Positions 6,762 to 13,036 of a stretch of 18,041 nt of DNA are shown piece by piece. Positions within the stretch are counted from its first letter, which is position 1, and the number at the start of each line of letters is the position of its first letter. The DNA lies in contig JBKJQB010000004.1 in assembly GCA_046594105.1 (NCBI GenBank), positions 1 to 18,041 of the forward strand, in the 5' to 3' direction. The position numbers were made by a program, and so were the translations under genes. The stretch comes from JBDSGC01 sp046594105 (GTDB lineage Bacteria > Acidobacteriota > Thermoanaerobaculia > Gp7-AA8). The notes beneath the pieces are model-generated. The model ran no database searches, was not told where the DNA came from, and saw only the letters and a list, made by a program, of their open reading frames with translations.

Positions 6762-7213
6762 CGATTTCCGCCGAGAAGCGCCGCGTCGAAGGAGTCGAAC
6801 TCGCCGCCTCCATCATCGAGCAGACGCTCTCCCATCCTCTCCACCCAGGCGTGCGCGGCCAGTTCCTGATCATCCTTCTTCACGCCGATGCGCAGCGACC
6901 CTCCGAGGAGATCCAGTCGCAGCATCCAGCAGAGCGCAAGCGCGCGATCGAGGCAAGTCGTGGCAAACGGGAGATAGCGTCCGGCCCGTTCCACACTCCG
7001 GGCGGCCAGCTGTGCCTCCTCGAGCCGGCCGGACTCGTCTCCTCCCGGTGCGGCGTCGAGCAGTCTGCGGATGGATGCAAACCCGATCGTTTTCAGGGCG
7101 CCGCGGGTCAGGATCAGCAGTAGCGCAGCACGCAGGAAGAGCATCCGCTCGCGGGGCGACGACTCTAACCATGAGATCCAGCCACGGCCCGTCGTAGGAG
7201 TCGACGCAGTCAT
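6758..7213 (-). CDS. Lasso leader peptidase (transglutaminase-like, lasso B2)
   Basis: A 151-residue protein matching the B2 family (PF13471-type). RYLPFATTCLDRALALCWMLR carries the catalytic Cys87, and ELAAHAWVE carries His121, followed by an acidic residue at about 133-134 that could complete the triad. A hydrophobic N-terminal stretch (MLFLRAALLLILTRGAL) is typical of the family. It cleaves the leader after the residue following the conserved Thr, acting with the B1 protein. ATG 7213 shares its A with the TGA of the nucleotidyltransferase (TGATG), so the start is well supported; the longer frame to 7384 lies within that upstream gene. Confidence 0.92.
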   Translation of the reverse strand: MTASTPTTGRGWISWLESSPRERMLFLRAALLLILTRGALKTIGFASIRRLLDAAPGGDESGRLEEAQLAARSVERAGRYLPFATTCLDRALALCWMLRLDLLGGSLRIGVKKDDQELAAHAWVERMGERLLDDGGGEFDSFDAALLGGNR

Positions 7214-8367
7214 CACGCGCTTCCTGAGGGATGCACGCGCCGGAATAGTTTCCCCACTCCCCGCGCCCCGCGCAGAAGATAGAGAACCGGAAGGGCGACC
7301 AGGGGAACTGAAGGATGTTGAGCGCGCATGAAGGCTGCCGGCGGGAGCGCCAGGTCGCGCAAGCGCCGCAACCGCTGGCTCCAACCCAGTGCTCGAAGGT
7401 CTTCTGCCAGCACGCCCGCCTGCCTTCGCTCATGGTCGAGAAACCGCGCCGAGGCTTCTCCCGCCTGCGCGGCGTCCGCACTCCACCGAACGAGCGATGC
7501 GCTGGTCTCCGCTGCGAACCACTCTTCCGCCAGGAGGAGCGAGCGAGCGCAGATCGCGCTGACGCCCCTCACGGTCGCCTGCCGCCGGAATTCGAGACGC
7601 TCCTCTTCCGAGAGCAGTCCGTGGAGCAGATGAATGTCGTAGAGCCAGACCAGTCGCTCGCTGTCGTGATGATGAGCAGCACGGTGAATGCAGGCCAGCA
7701 GCAACGCGTCGGGAAACGATGGTGCGCGCGCCCCTTCATCCAGCGAGGGCACCGTGACCGATCGCTCCCGCAATTCTTCGAAGCCGAGGACATCGCGGAC
7801 CACCGGAGTGTTGGCGATGTCCCAGTGCAGATCGTAGACATGCTCGAAGCCAAACGGATCGCTGCGCGAAAAGGCCTGCTGACGATTGGCCAGCGGATCG
7901 CCGCTGAGCACCCGACCGGCATAGCCTGAGGACTCCAGAAGTACCCGTGCCGACTCGACGTCCGTCCTCCGGATCAGCAGATCGGTGTCCGCCCTCGGCC
8001 GCTGCTCCGGCGAGGAGTAAATCTGATAGGCCAGCGCCGAGCCTTTCAGGATCAGAACTTCGATGGAGGCTCTACGAAATTCATGGAGCACCGAGCAGAG
8101 GTCCCGCTGTCTGAGGGGCTCGATTGCCGCCGCGTGGATCGCCGCGCTTCGGAGAGGAATCATCACCGCCTCAGGCCACGGAACCTGCTTGGCGCTGGCA
8201 CGCTCGAACAGCAGCGGCGCCATGCCATGAAGCATGACCGCTTCCAGAAACGCTTTGCCGTCCGCGAGTGTCGCCTCCGATGGCCAGGGCCAGAAGTCCC
8301 CTCTCAGTACCCGGCGCAGGGGCTCCCGGAGGCACGTCGGTACGGCTGGAAGATCAGCGAAAAACAT
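7213..8367 (-). CDS. Nucleotidyltransferase-family protein of the lasso operon
   Basis: A 384-residue protein of the uncharacterised nucleotidyltransferase family (PF14907-like) that often accompanies lasso cyclases. The fold signature is LILKGSALAYQIYSSPEQRPRADTDLLI, with LKGSALA at 107-113 and the metal-binding DTD at 127-129; a second region has YDLHWDIAN and DALLLACIHRAAHHH. Its reaction is not established. In this setting it may add a nucleotide or further phosphate groups to the kinase product, but that is inference. It is the first gene of the operon. ATG 8367 has no SD and no clear -10 box at the leaderless distance, and an in-frame stop at 8400-8398 excludes an earlier start. Confidence 0.83.
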   Translation of the reverse strand: MFFADLPAVPTCLREPLRRVLRGDFWPWPSEATLADGKAFLEAVMLHGMAPLLFERASAKQVPWPEAVMIPLRSAAIHAAAIEPLRQRDLCSVLHEFRRASIEVLILKGSALAYQIYSSPEQRPRADTDLLIRRTDVESARVLLESSGYAGRVLSGDPLANRQQAFSRSDPFGFEHVYDLHWDIANTPVVRDVLGFEELRERSVTVPSLDEGARAPSFPDALLLACIHRAAHHHDSERLVWLYDIHLLHGLLSEEERLEFRRQATVRGVSAICARSLLLAEEWFAAETSASLVRWSADAAQAGEASARFLDHERRQAGVLAEDLRALGWSQRLRRLRDLALPPAAFMRAQHPSVPLVALPVLYLLRGARGVGKLFRRVHPSGSA

Positions 8368-8445
8368 TGGTTGAAGGAGCGAACTGCCGCCAGCGGTTCA
8401 AAAGTTCAACGCGGCGGCTCAGAACTTGCTAACTGGAGCTTACCT
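8368..8445. promoter_or_regulatory. Divergent control region of the lasso operon and a small membrane protein gene
   Basis: This 78-bp spacer should hold the promoters in both directions. It contains GCCGCC (8386-8391) and GGCGGC (8413-8418), which can pair around a 21-nt loop. The loop holds two tandem copies of GTTCAA (in GTTCAAAAGTTCAAC, 8396-8410). Tandem hexamers within an inverted repeat would suit an operator. No clear -10/-35 pair was recognised for either gene. Confidence 0.35.
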
Positions 8446-8679
8446 ATGTCGCAGATTGTCATTCTCATCATTGCTGCCGCCGCCATCCTTCTTGCGCTCG
8501 GTCTGGCCTATCTGCCGATGCGGATTCTGCTGACGCAGATCGCGAAGAACGTGACCGCACCGATCCGCGAGCTGATCGCGCGGCAGCGGGACCGGCGTCA
8601 GGCGGACCGTACCGGGAGTGATCGCCGGAAACCGGCCCCCGACTCGACCCAGCCCGACGGAACCGTCAGACCTTCCTGA
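8446..8679 (+). CDS. Small single-helix membrane protein
   Basis: A 77-residue protein of unknown function. Residues about 3-24 (IVILIIAAAAILLALGLAYLPM) form one transmembrane helix. The rest is polar, with a basic stretch ELIARQRDRRQADRTGSDRRK that would sit in the cytoplasm if the N terminus is outside, and a Pro/Ser/Asp-rich end. ATG 8446 is well supported: GGAG (8435-8438) lies 7 nt upstream. A longer open frame to 8083 overlaps the nucleotidyltransferase antisense and is not used. It diverges from the lasso operon, and its last 14 bases overlap the 3' end of the convergent thioredoxin gene. Whether it serves the RiPP system is unknown. Confidence 0.68.
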   Translation: MSQIVILIIAAAAILLALGLAYLPMRILLTQIAKNVTAPIRELIARQRDRRQADRTGSDRRKPAPDSTQPDGTVRPS

Positions 8680-9250
8680 TTCCGAGCGCCGCGTTGAGCG
8701 CACTCCGCAGCTTGGCGTCGCCCGGCGCCACCGCTCCCACCTGCCGCCAGACGATCTTCCCGTTTCGATCGACGAGGATCGTGGTGGGCAACACCGTCGT
8801 CTGCAGAAGGTTGGCGATGCGTCCCTCGGGATCGAGGGCCACGGAGTAGGTCATCTTCTGATCGGTGACAAACTGCGTGACCGACGCCTCGCCCCCCTCA
8901 TCGACGCTGATGCCGATGACCTTCAGTCCGCTGCCGGCGTGCTGCTTGTGCAGCGATTCCAGCTCCGGGATCTCGAACCGGCAGGGTCCGCACCATGTCG
9001 CCCAGACGTTGATCAGGACGACCTTGCCCTTCAGATTCCCCACCTGGAAGTCCGAGCCGTCCAGCAGCTTCCCGCTGTAGGGGGGCATCAGGGTTCCCAC
9101 CTCCGCCGCTCCGCTCTGGGTGCGGGATCCGGCAGCGGGGGCCGTTCCGGAGCCCGGCGTCGAAGGCTTGCCGCCAGAGTGCGCTGGTCTCTCGCGCGAA
9201 CAGCCAGCGATCAGAAGAAGCAGCAACGCAGCAGACAACGATCGTTTCAT
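8666..9250 (-). CDS. TlpA/ResA-like thiol-disulfide oxidoreductase lipoprotein
   Basis: A 194-residue exported thioredoxin-fold protein. MKRSLSAALLLLLIAGCS is a lipoprotein signal with the lipobox IAGC (Cys17), followed by a Ser/Gly/Pro-rich linker to about residue 50. The redox domain has NVWATWCGPC (Cys87-Cys90) and VLPTTILVDRNGKI with the cis-Pro. Family members (TlpA, ResA) reduce or oxidise thiols outside the inner membrane, for example in cytochrome c maturation. ATG 9250 was chosen because the lipoprotein signal starts there and AAAGGGA sits upstream; the longer frame includes out-of-frame parts of the selenoprotein gene. It starts 43 nt after the AhpD-like gene and is probably co-transcribed with it, making a thiol-redox pair. 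Confidence 0.88.
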   Translation of the reverse strand: MKRSLSAALLLLLIAGCSRERPAHSGGKPSTPGSGTAPAAGSRTQSGAAEVGTLMPPYSGKLLDGSDFQVGNLKGKVVLINVWATWCGPCRFEIPELESLHKQHAGSGLKVIGISVDEGGEASVTQFVTDQKMTYSVALDPEGRIANLLQTTVLPTTILVDRNGKIVWRQVGAVAPGDAKLRSALNAALGIRKV

Positions 9251-9293
9251 GCGGAAGATCCCTTTCTGATCCATGGCCTGATTTATGGCCTGA

Positions 9294-9833
9294 TCAGAGT
9301 CCTTCTCCAGGAGCGGTCGGCTGCATCCGGAGTGCATCATTGACGCGGTTGAAGTAGTTGAAGAGTCCAGCCATGGCGGAGATTTCAACGATCTCCCCTT
9401 CATCGTAATGCCTGCGAAGCCGGTCGAACAGGGCGTCGTCCACGCCGTGGGGATCGAGAGTGAGCTGCTGGGAGTACGCCATCGCCGCCTTCTCCGCGTC
9501 GCTGAACGCTCCGCGCTCGAAGTCGAGGATCGACTGCAGCTGCCCCTCGGTGGCACCGTGCCGCGCAGCCTGCGCGGTATGGGAGCGGTTTCAATACTCG
9601 CAGTGGTTCAGTCGCGACACCAGGGTGGCCACCAGCTCCTTGGTCCTCACCGGAACCGTCCCCGTGTTGGTCACGGCATCGAGGTGAGCCATCATCGTTT
9701 TCAGGATCTGCGGACGGTGGGCGTAGACGCGAAACATGTTGGGGACGTTGCCCCGCTGCACCCCCACCCGCTCGTAAATCTCCCGAACGTCATCGGGGAC
9801 TTCGCTCCGGGTCAAACGGCTCAGTCTGGACAT
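9294..9833 (-). CDS. AhpD-like (CMD family) selenoprotein with Cys-x-x-Sec, read through in-frame TGA
   Basis: The frame encodes 179 residues if the TGA at 9593-9591 is read as selenocysteine (residue 81). The N-terminal part (80 residues, ending ELVATLVSRLNHCEY) and the C-terminal part (starting NRSHTAQAARHGATEGQL) lie in the same frame and together make one full carboxymuconolactone decarboxylase/AhpD-like domain. The active-site set is Glu66, Cys78, Sec81 and His85, with the spacing of the Glu, two Cys and His used by mycobacterial AhpD. The TGA replaces exactly the second Cys. A perfect 7-bp hairpin begins 13 nt after the TGA (see the SECIS entry). ATG 9833 has a strong SD, GGAGGT, 7 nt upstream. 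Selenocysteine-containing AhpD-like proteins are known from other bacteria. The likely role is peroxide or thiol redox chemistry with the downstream TlpA-like protein. Confidence 0.87.
9561..9593 (-). promoter_or_regulatory. Bacterial SECIS element following the Sec UGA
   Basis: In the minus-strand mRNA the UGA (9593-9591) is followed after 13 nt by CCGCGCA-GGC-UGCGCGG, a perfect 7-bp stem with a GGC loop (or 6 bp with an AGGCU loop). The first loop G is 21 nt after the UGA. Bacterial SECIS elements place a small apical loop with an early G roughly 16-37 nt from the UGA, where SelB binds. The fit is good, but no SelB binding can be shown from sequence. Confidence 0.75.
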
Positions 9834-9874
9834 CTGCAGCACCTCCGCCGCCGTTTCTGATTCGGGGCGCCAGC

Positions 9875-9902
9875 ATTCTCCATATTGCGCAATCGAATGC
9901 AA
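9875..9902 (-). promoter_or_regulatory. Possible promoter of the selenoprotein-thioredoxin unit
   Basis: On the minus strand TTGCAT (9902-9897) and GAGAAT (9880-9875) are 16 nt apart, upstream of the GGAGGT ribosome-binding site. The match to consensus is modest (3/6 and 4/6). The preceding terminator supports an independent promoter here. Confidence 0.3.
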
Positions 9903-9903
9903 A

Positions 9904-9939
9904 GCAAAACGCCCTGCGGTTGAGCGCAGGGCGTTTTGC
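9904..9939. terminator. Strong hairpin terminator after rplY
   Basis: GCAAAACGCCCTGCG (9904-9918) pairs perfectly with CGCAGGGCGTTTTGC (9925-9939) around a 6-nt loop: a 15-bp stem. On the minus strand it begins 18 nt after the rplY stop, and the TTTT run closes the 3' arm, followed by another T-rich stretch. The A/T symmetry means it could act in both directions. Confidence 0.85.
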
Positions 9940-9957
9940 AGATTGACTGTCGGGGGA

Positions 9958-10617
9958 TTACTTCTTCTCGTCTTCCTCAGGCTTGCCCTTCTTGATGACC
10001 TCAGGCTCGGCGGCGGTGGCAGCGGCAGCATCGACCACAGCGACCACTTCTTCGACACGTGCCGAGGTGACGCTCACGATGACCCGGTCGGGATCTTCAT
10101 GAACTTTCACTCCCTCCGGAAGCTTCAGATCCGACACTCGCAGAGAGTGGTGCAGTTCCAGCCCGGAGATGTCGATGTCGATCGAGTCGGGAATGGCGTT
10201 CGGAAGACACTCGATGTGAAGGTCGCGCACCTGGAAATCCAGGATGCCTCCCTCTTTCACGCCGATGGCGGTGCCGGTGTGGTGAACGGGAACCGTCAGA
10301 CGAACCGTCTCGTCCATGATGATGCGCACGAAATCGATGTGCGTCATCCGGCGGCTGATGGGGTCCATCTGGGTGTCCTTGATCATGGCGTGCCGCTGCT
10401 GATCGCTTCCTGCCATCTTCAGCAGAAAGATCGAGCGGATGCCATGCGAGCTCTTCTGAATGAGATCCACCACAGACTTGCGGTCGACGGTGATGGCCAC
10501 CGGCTCCTTGTGTCCACCGTAGACAACGGCGGGGATCTTGCCCTGCTGGCGCAGCTTGGTGGCCACGCCTTTGCCGACGCCTTCGCGCCGGGAAACTTCC
10601 AATGTGACCTCAGCCAT
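9958..10617 (-). CDS. rplY: 50S ribosomal protein bL25, Ctc form
   Basis: A 219-residue bL25 of the long (Ctc/TL5) type. The N-terminal 5S rRNA-binding domain is recognised from VTLEVSRREGVGKGVATKLRQQGKIPAVVYGG; the second, beta-rich domain contains VPVHHTGTAIGVKEGGILDFQVRDLHIECLPNAIPDSIDIDIS. It ends in an Ala/Glu-rich, then Lys/Glu-rich tail (EVIKKGKPEEDEKK). It sits in the central protuberance of the large subunit. AAGGAG (10633-10628) is 10 nt upstream of ATG 10617. It follows prs in the same direction, a common bacterial order in which pth often comes next; here pth is missing and a terminator ends the unit. Confidence 0.95.
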   Translation of the reverse strand: MAEVTLEVSRREGVGKGVATKLRQQGKIPAVVYGGHKEPVAITVDRKSVVDLIQKSSHGIRSIFLLKMAGSDQQRHAMIKDTQMDPISRRMTHIDFVRIIMDETVRLTVPVHHTGTAIGVKEGGILDFQVRDLHIECLPNAIPDSIDIDISGLELHHSLRVSDLKLPEGVKVHEDPDRVIVSVTSARVEEVVAVVDAAAATAAEPEVIKKGKPEEDEKK

Positions 10618-10655
10618 GATGCGGAAACTCCTTCTTCAGTCTAGGCAGCAAAACT

Positions 10656-10687
10656 GGGGAAACGCCGTCAATTCGGCATTATTCCCC
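10656..10687 (-). promoter_or_regulatory. Two-part stem-loop in the rplY leader
   Basis: On the mRNA strand GGGGAA and TTCCCC form an outer 6-bp stem, and GCCG with CGGC forms an inner 4-bp stem with a 6-nt AATTGA loop. The two are separated by an internal loop of 4 and 2 nt. It lies between the prs stop and the rplY Shine-Dalgarno site. It could attenuate read-through or regulate rplY; no T tract follows directly. Confidence 0.4.
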
Positions 10688-10744
10688 TCGGACCAGGACC
10701 GGACCTGCTGCGATTCCCCGACCGCCCCTTGCCTCTCCACCCGC

Positions 10745-11689
10745 TCACATCTCGAACAGGGAGCTGACCGAGTCCTCGCTGTGAATCCGCTTGATGGCCT
10801 CGGCGAGCAGGTCGGCGATGGACAGCGTTTTCAGTTTTGGACAGTCCTGTTCCTTGTCCGCGGTGGGCATGCTGTTCGTGGTGATGACCCGCTCCAGCTG
10901 CGAGCCGTTGATGCGCTGGACCGCCGGGCCGGACAGCACCGCGTGGGTACAGGATGCGGAAATCGAGCGGGCCCCTTTGGCCAGCAGCGCCTCGGCGCTG
11001 TGGATGAGCGTCCCTCCTGTGTCGATGATGTCGTCGACCAGGAAAACGTTCCGCCCCTCCACTTCGCCGATGATGTTCATCACCTCGGTCTGGTTTTTGG
11101 CCACCCGGCGCTTGTCGATGATCGCCAGCGACGCGCCCAGCCGCTTGGCGTATGCGCGGGCGCGCTCAACACCGCCGGCATCGGGCGAAACGATGGTCAC
11201 GTCATCGAGCTCCAGCTCCCGGAGATGACGGACGATGACCGGCGCCGCGAACAGGTGATCGACCGGGATGTTGAAGAACCCCTGGATTTGCGAAGCATGA
11301 AGATCGAGCGTGAGCACGCGATCGGCGCCCGCAGCGGTGATCAGATCGGCCACCAGTTTGGAGGTGATCGGAACGCGGGGCTTGTCCTTGCGATCCTGCC
11401 GCGCGTACCCGTAGTACGGCAACACGGCAGTGACGCGCCGCGCCGAAGAGCGCTTGAACGCGTCGAGCATGATCAACAGCTCCATCAGATTGTCATTGAC
11501 GGGCGGCGAGGTGGGCTGGATCACGAAGACGTCCGCACCGCGGACGTTCTCGTCGATCTGTACGTAGTTCTCGCCGTCTGAGAAGCTGTAGAGCGATACG
11601 CGACCGGGCTCCATGGCCAGCAGGGCACAGATCTCCTGCGCCAGGGCTGGATGGGAGCGGCCGGTGAAGATCTTGAGCGGACCGTACAC
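10745..11689 (-). CDS. prs: Ribose-phosphate pyrophosphokinase
   Basis: A 314-residue PRPP synthetase that converts ribose 5-phosphate and ATP to PRPP for nucleotide, His and Trp synthesis. Motifs: FSDGENYVQIDENVRG near the N terminus, PYYGYARQDRK (91-101), LTLDLHASQIQGFF with the catalytic His131, and the PRPP loop VDDIIDTGGT (218-227). GTG 11689 gives the usual family length and the typical opening (M)YGPLKIFTG, and lies 9 nt after a TATAAT box. The open frame continues to GTG 11752, but that version adds 21 atypical residues and would have the TATAAT inside the gene. rplY follows on the same strand after a 127-nt gap. Confidence 0.95.
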   Translation of the reverse strand: MYGPLKIFTGRSHPALAQEICALLAMEPGRVSLYSFSDGENYVQIDENVRGADVFVIQPTSPPVNDNLMELLIMLDAFKRSSARRVTAVLPYYGYARQDRKDKPRVPITSKLVADLITAAGADRVLTLDLHASQIQGFFNIPVDHLFAAPVIVRHLRELELDDVTIVSPDAGGVERARAYAKRLGASLAIIDKRRVAKNQTEVMNIIGEVEGRNVFLVDDIIDTGGTLIHSAEALLAKGARSISASCTHAVLSGPAVQRINGSQLERVITTNSMPTADKEQDCPKLKTLSIADLLAEAIKRIHSEDSVSSLFEM

Positions 11690-11698
11690 GCGACGCGG

Positions 11699-11704
11699 AT
11701 TATA
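11699..11704 (-). promoter_or_regulatory. -10 box (TATAAT) for near-leaderless prs
   Basis: A perfect TATAAT on the minus strand ends 9 nt before the GTG at 11689, which would leave a leader of only about 3 nt. The -35 region is poor (CTCGAC at 17 nt spacing). No SD is present before the GTG. Confidence 0.6.
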
Positions 11705-11815
11705 GCCAGCGCGCCGGGATCGTCGAGCAAGTTCTTCCACCGGCGAGCGCACCGGACAGTTGGCACCGACCTCCGTCTGTCTTCCCGCTCATGGACGCCT
11801 CGATCTGGCAGGCCG

Positions 11816-11821
11816 TATCAT
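11816..11821 (+). promoter_or_regulatory. Possible -10 box (TATCAT) for the methyltransferase
   Basis: TATCAT ends 13 nt before ATG 11835, predicting a leader of about 7 nt. There is no SD sequence in that leader. No clear -35 box was found. Confidence 0.4.
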
Positions 11822-11834
11822 CCCCGCCGCAACC

Positions 11835-12773
11835 ATGACCGACATCCACTCCACGCGTGCGTTCTGGGACAACGAAATCGTCGATCCCACCCACACGCCC
11901 TGGATGGCCCATCCGGTTGTGCGCACCCATCTCAACCGGTCCATCGATCCGAGCCAGCCCTCCTGGCCCATCGAGTGGTTCGCGCGCTACATCGGAAAGA
12001 AGCGGTTCCGGCGTGGGCTGAGCATCGGCTGCGGCGGCGGGGCACTGGAACGAAGCCTCATCGACCACGACCTGTGCACGATCGTCGACGCATTCGACGC
12101 CTCGATGCAATCGCTCTATCTGGCCAGGCAGGAGTCGCGCAGGAGGCGAATGGGGAATCGGATCCGCTACTTCGCAGCCGACTTCAACGAGGCCCTCTTC
12201 CTCCCCCGCCACGCGTACGACATCGTGTTCTTTCATCAGTCCCTTCATCACGTGGCCAAGCTGGAGAAGCTGCTGCGCGCGGTCCTGCTCACGTTGAAGC
12301 CAGGAGGTCTGCTCTATCTCGACGAGTACGTGGGGCCCTCGCGCGGCGACTGGACGGAGGCGCTGCTGGAGGTGCAGGAACGCGAGTACGCCACCATCCC
12401 CCGCGAGCTGCGCAAGACTGATCGGCTGGCTCTCCCCATCCAGGAAGACGATCCGTCGGAGGCCATCCGTTCGGGAGAAATCCTGGAACAGCTGCGCGTC
12501 GGGTTCGACCTCGTGGAAAAGCGCGACTACGGCGGGAACCTGCTCGCGGTCGTCTATCCCAATCTGCAACAGACCGACGACCAGACCGTCAGGACCATGA
12601 TCGAGCACGAGCAGGTGTTGCTGCGGAGCGGCGCGCAGTCGTTCTACACCGTGCTGGTGGCCCGGTCGAAGACGGGAAACGCCGCGAAGCTCGCCTCGCT
12701 CCAGTACTTCGCCGCGCCGAAGCTCAAACGCATCGCCCGCGAAGTGCGACGGGTGGGCGGCCGGGCGTCCTGA
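11835..12773 (+). CDS. Class I SAM-dependent methyltransferase
   Basis: A 312-residue protein with a Rossmann-type methyltransferase core. Motif I is GLSIGCGGGALE (61-72), an acidic residue ends the next strand (VDAFDAS), RYFAADFNE is the motif II region, then DIVFFHQSLHHVAKLEKLLRAV and LKPGGLLYLDEYVG (motif III/post-III). The N-terminal part FWDNEIVDPTHTPWMAHPVV and the C-terminal 100 residues are not ones I can tie to a substrate. It diverges from prs. ATG 11835 is favoured over an upstream ATG at 11760 because the extra N-terminal residues are atypical and TATCAT sits upstream of 11835. Substrate unknown. Confidence 0.8.
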   Translation: MTDIHSTRAFWDNEIVDPTHTPWMAHPVVRTHLNRSIDPSQPSWPIEWFARYIGKKRFRRGLSIGCGGGALERSLIDHDLCTIVDAFDASMQSLYLARQESRRRRMGNRIRYFAADFNEALFLPRHAYDIVFFHQSLHHVAKLEKLLRAVLLTLKPGGLLYLDEYVGPSRGDWTEALLEVQEREYATIPRELRKTDRLALPIQEDDPSEAIRSGEILEQLRVGFDLVEKRDYGGNLLAVVYPNLQQTDDQTVRTMIEHEQVLLRSGAQSFYTVLVARSKTGNAAKLASLQYFAAPKLKRIAREVRRVGGRAS

Positions 12774-13036
12774 AAATCGGTCTGACACTCAAGCCACCGC
12801 CCATGCAACGGGTCTGAGCAGAACCCGAATCCTCCCGCGCGCGAAGGCGCGCATCACAGACGAGCGCCAGCTCTGCCGGGGGGAAACCGTTGGCGTTCAA
12901 GTTGCGGCCGCGAAGGCGGTCGCCCGTCCGCGACCTTACCGGTCTGCCCGTCGCCGCCAGGAGCCTGCGCGGCAGAACTTCTTGGAGCGTGATCTTGGCG
13001 GAGCCTTGGGCAACCAGCGCCGCCGGCCGTGCCGGC
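12774..13036. other. Non-coding gap between convergent genes
   Basis: These 263 bases have open frames on both strands, but none reads like a protein. Two short hairpins are visible: GCGCGC-GAAG-GCGCGC (12837-12852) and a GCCGG/CCGGC repeat around 13023-13037. Either may end transcription of the convergent genes, though neither is followed by a T tract. No RNA gene was recognised. Confidence 0.5.

Noticed and set aside
8421..8432. AGAACTTGCT shared between the spacer before 8446 and the region upstream of prs (minus strand, near 11724-11735)
   Set aside because: Only a 10-base match with no shared context or symmetry; most likely chance.
9591..9593. TGA in the AhpD-like gene as a pseudogene or sequencing error
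   Set aside because: Considered, but the TGA falls exactly on the redox Cys codon, the frame is intact on both sides, other active-site residues are kept, and a SECIS-like hairpin follows at the right distance.
12837..12852. GCGCGC-GAAG-GCGCGC hairpin as an intrinsic terminator
   Set aside because: No T tract on either strand; kept only as a note in the gap entry.
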